DNA of 23,947 bases from RGIG3994 sp964461635 (GTDB lineage: Bacteria > Bacillota > Clostridia > Oscillospirales > CAG-272), in assembly GCA_964461635.1 (NCBI GenBank), contig CAYWVC010000020.1, forward strand, positions 1 through 23,947, in the 5' to 3' direction. A program made the position numbers and the translations under genes. The notes under the pieces were generated by a model. That model was not told the DNA's origin. It worked only from the letters and a program-made list of their open reading frames with translations, and did no database searches. Shown here one piece after another: positions 22,301-23,947 of this stretch. Every line of letters begins with the position of its first letter. Positions within the stretch are counted from its first letter, which is position 1.

Positions 22301-23758
22301 GAAACGTTCCTCGGCTTCTACGGTGACAAATCCCCCGATATCGACCTGAATTTCTCGGGTGACGTGCAGGGCAAGGTTCATAAGTATACCGAGGAGCTTT
22401 TCGGAGAGCAAAACGTTTTCCGTGCCGGTACGCTCGGCACACTTGCCGACAAGACGGCGTACGGCTTTGTAATGAAATATCTGGAGGATCACGGGGTCAG
22501 TATGAGCCGCGCCGAGGTCGATCGCCTCGTTATGGGGTGCGTTGGCGTAAAGCGTACCACCGGACAGCACCCGGGCGGCATTATCGTCGTGCCTCAGGAA
22601 TACGAGGTATACGATTTTACACCGGTTCAGCATCCCGCCGACGATCCGAAGTCCAACATCATAACGACTCACTTTGCGTTCTCGTATTTGCACGATACGA
22701 TACTTAAGCTTGACGAGCTCGGCCACGATATTCCGACCAAGTATAAATATCTTGAAAAGTACAGTAATACGAGCGTTATGGACGTAAAGATGAACGATAA
22801 GGCGATCTACGAGCTTTTCCATTCAACGTCGCCGCTCGGAATAGCCCCGGGCGAGATCAACTGTAACATCGGAACGTTCGGGATCCCCGAGTTCGGTACG
22901 CCGTTTGCTATGCGAATGCTTGAGGAGGCGCATCCCCGCACCTTTGCCGACCTGCTTCAGATATCGGGACTGTCGCACGGTACCGACGTTTGGACGAATA
23001 ACGCGCAGGACCTTATCAAAAACGGTATATGCGATATTTCGCACGTTATCGGATGCCGCGATAATATTATGAACGACCTTATAGCTTGGGGCGTTGAAAA
23101 TTCCCACGCCTTTAAGATAATGGAATCGGTGCGAAAGGGCAGGGGGCTTACCCCGGAGTGGGAGGCAGAGATGAAGGAGCACGGCGTGCCCGATTGGTAT
23201 ATCGGCTCCTGCAAGAAGATAAAATATATGTTCCCGAAGGCTCACGCGGCGGCTTACGTTATGTCTGCAATAAGGCTCGGTTGGTATAAGGTACATATTC
23301 CGGTCGCCTTCTACTGTACTATGTTTACCGTGGCTCCAAACGGGTTTGATGCCGAGATCGTGATGCAGGGACGCGGCGGAATCAATGCCGAGCTGAAACG
23401 CATCTCGGATCTTGGCAACGATGCCTCTCAGAAGGACAAGGCAAGCGTATCGACCCTTGAGCTTATCAGCGAATGCTTTGCGCGAAATATAAGATTCCTG
23501 CCCATAAGCATTACGCGATCGGATGCGCACGAGTTCTTGCCGGAGGGCGATCATGCTATAAGAATGCCGTTTTCGGCACTTGGCGGTTTGGGTGAGAATG
23601 CTGCGCTTCAGATTATCAGTGCGAGAAACGAGGAGCCGTTCTTTTCCGTGGAGGATCTTCAGATCCGTGCCGGATTGAGCAAGAGTGTCGTGGATATACT
23701 TCGCAAGCACGGCGCACTTGACGAGCTTGACGAGACTGATCAGCTCAGTATGTTCTGA
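19334..23758 (+). CDS. polC: DNA polymerase III alpha subunit, PolC type
   Basis: PolC is the main replicative DNA polymerase of low-GC Gram-positive bacteria, with built-in proofreading. At 1,474 aa it is full length. In order: an N-terminal domain (about 1-230); an OB-fold (about 270-365); a PHP domain starting at RTELHLHTTMSAMD (about 369), interrupted by a DEDDh exonuclease (about 460-610) with VVFDIETTGF and HHHRASDDARM; the rest of PHP; and the polymerase with SRGSVGSS (about 917), a zinc site C948-x2-C951 and C973-x2-C976, and the catalytic aspartates D1002 and D1004 in PDIDLNFSGD. ATG 19334 is chosen over an upstream GTG at 19307: AAGGAAA (19318-19324) lies 9 nt ahead and MAKNLLELF fits the family. 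It overlaps ispG by 20 nt and is the last gene of the operon. Confidence 0.97.
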   Translation: MAKNLLELFNRYTPTGRRLQWMRDAQSLSVRADKERRMLEVTAALSFAQDKDELYSAENDICKAYSLSSVRIFPKYAAELFSAEYVPQLFLEAGRSRAEAKCFFNGSTYELADGLLTVKVRYPQNSLEFIENSHTPELISDIIFNEFGKRVAVKVIADGTYDPDKPFGDDYYRELAEIDRNFSVAARDYDMRAAGMAEEAKSAEEESAVKLPRATSFGETPELVAADNGHIVIGCMEYDVSEPEYKLGNAFSIIPTSIAALDDGQRHSDIVVLGKVFSCKSEPTRNGDKVIVTFEMYDGSGSIASRSRLEPDEAAELSAVVGPGSVIAVRGYVKHDSYKGKIEEDMNLHCNSIAAIRLVGRKDTAEVKRTELHLHTTMSAMDAIIPPDKLVERAIEWGMPAIAITDHANVQGYPEVMLAAEKAESKGKGKVKILYGLEAYFVNNMSSALYGDTSCSFDDEAVVFDIETTGFSSQHCHIIEIGAVRIKGGRVTEEYDEFVNPGCPIPKEITELTSITDGMVANADPISVVLPRFLAFAGDCTLIAHNANFDVGFIRTAARRCGLEFNNPYLDTVALSRFINTDLKSHKLDMLQKYYGLESFHHHRASDDARMLAEIFFCMRDKLDKYGISHYSELNSEMSANSDPLNLPTYHQILLVKNKTGLKNLYKLVSKGYLDYFRRFPRIPKTELIKHREGLIVGSACEAGELYRAILDGFSDAEIEDIVNFYDYLEIQPLSNNRFLVDEGRLANDSELQEINRRIVELGKKYNKPVVATCDAHFLDANDEIYRKILQAGMKFKNSDRDTKLYLRTTEEMLEEFSYLGEETAYEVVVTNTNRIADMIEDIRPIPKGTYTPHLDGADEELQARCWSCAKELYGDPLPDLVAKRLDKELTSIIKNGFAVLYMIAQKLVKFSEDNGYLVGSRGSVGSSFVASMAGISEVNPLVPHYYCNDCKYSEFIVDGSFGSGFDLDDKLCPVCGKPLSVNGHDIPFETFLGFYGDKSPDIDLNFSGDVQGKVHKYTEELFGEQNVFRAGTLGTLADKTAYGFVMKYLEDHGVSMSRAEVDRLVMGCVGVKRTTGQHPGGIIVVPQEYEVYDFTPVQHPADDPKSNIITTHFAFSYLHDTILKLDELGHDIPTKYKYLEKYSNTSVMDVKMNDKAIYELFHSTSPLGIAPGEINCNIGTFGIPEFGTPFAMRMLEEAHPRTFADLLQISGLSHGTDVWTNNAQDLIKNGICDISHVIGCRDNIMNDLIAWGVENSHAFKIMESVRKGRGLTPEWEAEMKEHGVPDWYIGSCKKIKYMFPKAHAAAYVMSAIRLGWYKVHIPVAFYCTMFTVAPNGFDAEIVMQGRGGINAELKRISDLGNDASQKDKASVSTLELISECFARNIRFLPISITRSDAHEFLPEGDHAIRMPFSALGGLGENAALQIISARNEEPFFSVEDLQIRAGLSKSVVDILRKHGALDELDETDQLSMF

Positions 23759-23767
23759 GACTTTTTT
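23742..23767 (+). terminator. Possible weak terminator overlapping the polC stop codon
   Basis: CTCAG (23744-23748) and CTGAG (23755-23759) can pair around a 6-nt loop. The stem extends to seven pairs if A23760 is bulged, and a run of six T follows at 23762-23767. The polC TGA (23756-23758) lies inside the stem, so a terminating ribosome would hinder folding. Support is limited because the stem is short. Confidence 0.35.
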
Positions 23768-23772
23768 CGGCG

Positions 23773-23826
23773 TTTTGTGTTCATTCTCCGTTGGCATTTT
23801 TGCCGTAAAGGGGAATGAACACAAAA
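23773..23826. repeat. Long inverted repeat after polC without a T-tract
   Basis: TTTTGTGTTCATTC (23773-23786) pairs exactly with GAATGAACACAAAA (23813-23826). Three further pairs, one of them T-G, extend the stem to 17 bp, and an inner hairpin GGCA/TGCC (23793-23796 and 23801-23804) fills the loop. A-rich, not T-rich, DNA follows on both strands, so it does not look like a normal intrinsic terminator. It may stabilise the polC mRNA end or be a small repeat element. Confidence 0.6.
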
Positions 23827-23851
23827 AATATTAAAAAAGCGAAAAAAGGGC

Positions 23852-23880
23852 TTGCAAAAGTAAAGAATGTGTGATATAAT
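23852..23880 (+). promoter_or_regulatory. Promoter of the tRNA-Val gene
   Basis: TTGCAA (23852-23857), a 17-nt spacer and a perfect TATAAT (23875-23880) with an extended -10 TG at 23872-23873 form a strong promoter. Transcription would start near 23887, about 6 nt before the first base of the mature tRNA. Confidence 0.8.
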
Positions 23881-23892
23881 GATCAAGTGTTC

Positions 23893-23947
23893 GGAGGCAT
23901 AGCTCAGTTGGTCAGAGCGCACGGTTCACATCCGTGAGGTCGTAGGT
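23893..23947 (+). tRNA. tRNA-Val(CAC), 5' part, cut by the window end
   Basis: The 55 bases present fit a tRNA: acceptor strand GGAGGCA (23893-23899), TA linker, D-stem GCTC/GAGC (23902-23905 and 23915-23918) with loop AGTTGGTCA, anticodon stem CACGG/CCGTG (23920-23924 and 23932-23936) with 7-nt loop TTCACAT, variable loop AGGTC, and the start of the T-arm. The anticodon CAC (23927-23929) reads GTG, valine. The T-arm and 3' acceptor strand lie beyond the window, so the acceptor pairing cannot be checked. Confidence 0.88.

Noticed and set aside
20912..23824. Several - strand open frames of 285-333 codons opposite polC
   Set aside because: All are antisense to the strongly conserved polymerase and exonuclease coding sequence and lack starts with ribosome binding sites or any known domain.
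1..23947. CRISPR arrays, toxin-antitoxin pairs, defence genes, phage or insertion sequences
   Set aside because: No repeated spacer units, transposase or integrase motifs, or small paired toxin-like genes were found; the content is housekeeping plus one sugar-use block.

Overview
The window looks like chromosomal DNA of a Gram-positive, Clostridia-like member of the Bacillota. The evidence is a PolC-type replicative polymerase (about 1,474 aa, with PHP and inserted exonuclease domains), an MEP-type isoprenoid pathway, the class of ArgR and RseP present, strong AGGAGG-type ribosome binding sites, and two gene clusters whose order matches well-known Bacillota operons. I cannot name a genus. Nearly all genes lie on the + strand. 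I saw no phage, transposon, CRISPR or defence genes.

Region 1 (1-9067). A terminator of an unseen upstream gene (1-53) and a consensus promoter (209-236) precede a tightly packed operon: nusB, a Kae1/TsaD-like gene of unknown job, xseA, xseB, ispA, tlyA, nadK, argR, a YbaK/EbsC-type deacylase gene, argS and a yebC-family gene. Six of the eight junctions from nusB to the deacylase gene are overlaps (1 to 113 nt); later gaps are 15-27 nt. A perfect 44-nt palindrome ends the operon. Compared with the Bacillus subtilis nusB-folD-xseA-xseB-ispA-dxs-tlyA-ahrC-recN arrangement, folD, dxs and recN are absent here, and the Kae1-like gene and nadK are present.

Region 2 (9073-12786). This carbohydrate-related insert separates the two housekeeping operons. 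A GH4 (MelA-like) alpha-galactosidase gene on the - strand diverges from an AraC-family regulator gene. The regulator is followed by a two-domain class II aldolase-family gene whose second domain has lost all catalytic residues. The shared intergenic region has an unusual symmetric pair of fully overlapping promoters and two TTGCGCAA palindromes, one of them inside the melA promoter spacer.

Region 3 (12826-23758). A promoter drives pyrH, frr, uppS, cdsA, dxr, rseP, ispG and polC. This resembles the B. subtilis pyrH-to-polC cluster, except that rpsB-tsf is not upstream and ispG sits where proS would be. The operon links nucleotide supply, ribosome recycling, undecaprenyl and phospholipid precursor synthesis, the MEP pathway, intramembrane proteolysis and DNA replication. 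pyrH and frr carry near-identical GC-rich leader hairpins just before their ribosome binding sites.

Region 4 (23759-23947). The space after polC holds hairpins, then a strong promoter and the 5' part of a tRNA-Val(CAC) gene cut by the window edge.

No clear novel multi-gene system was found. The points most worth following are the symmetric promoter and operator region of the melA-araC pair, the half-dead aldolase, the Kae1-like protein with an altered metal motif, and the repeated pyrH/frr leader element.
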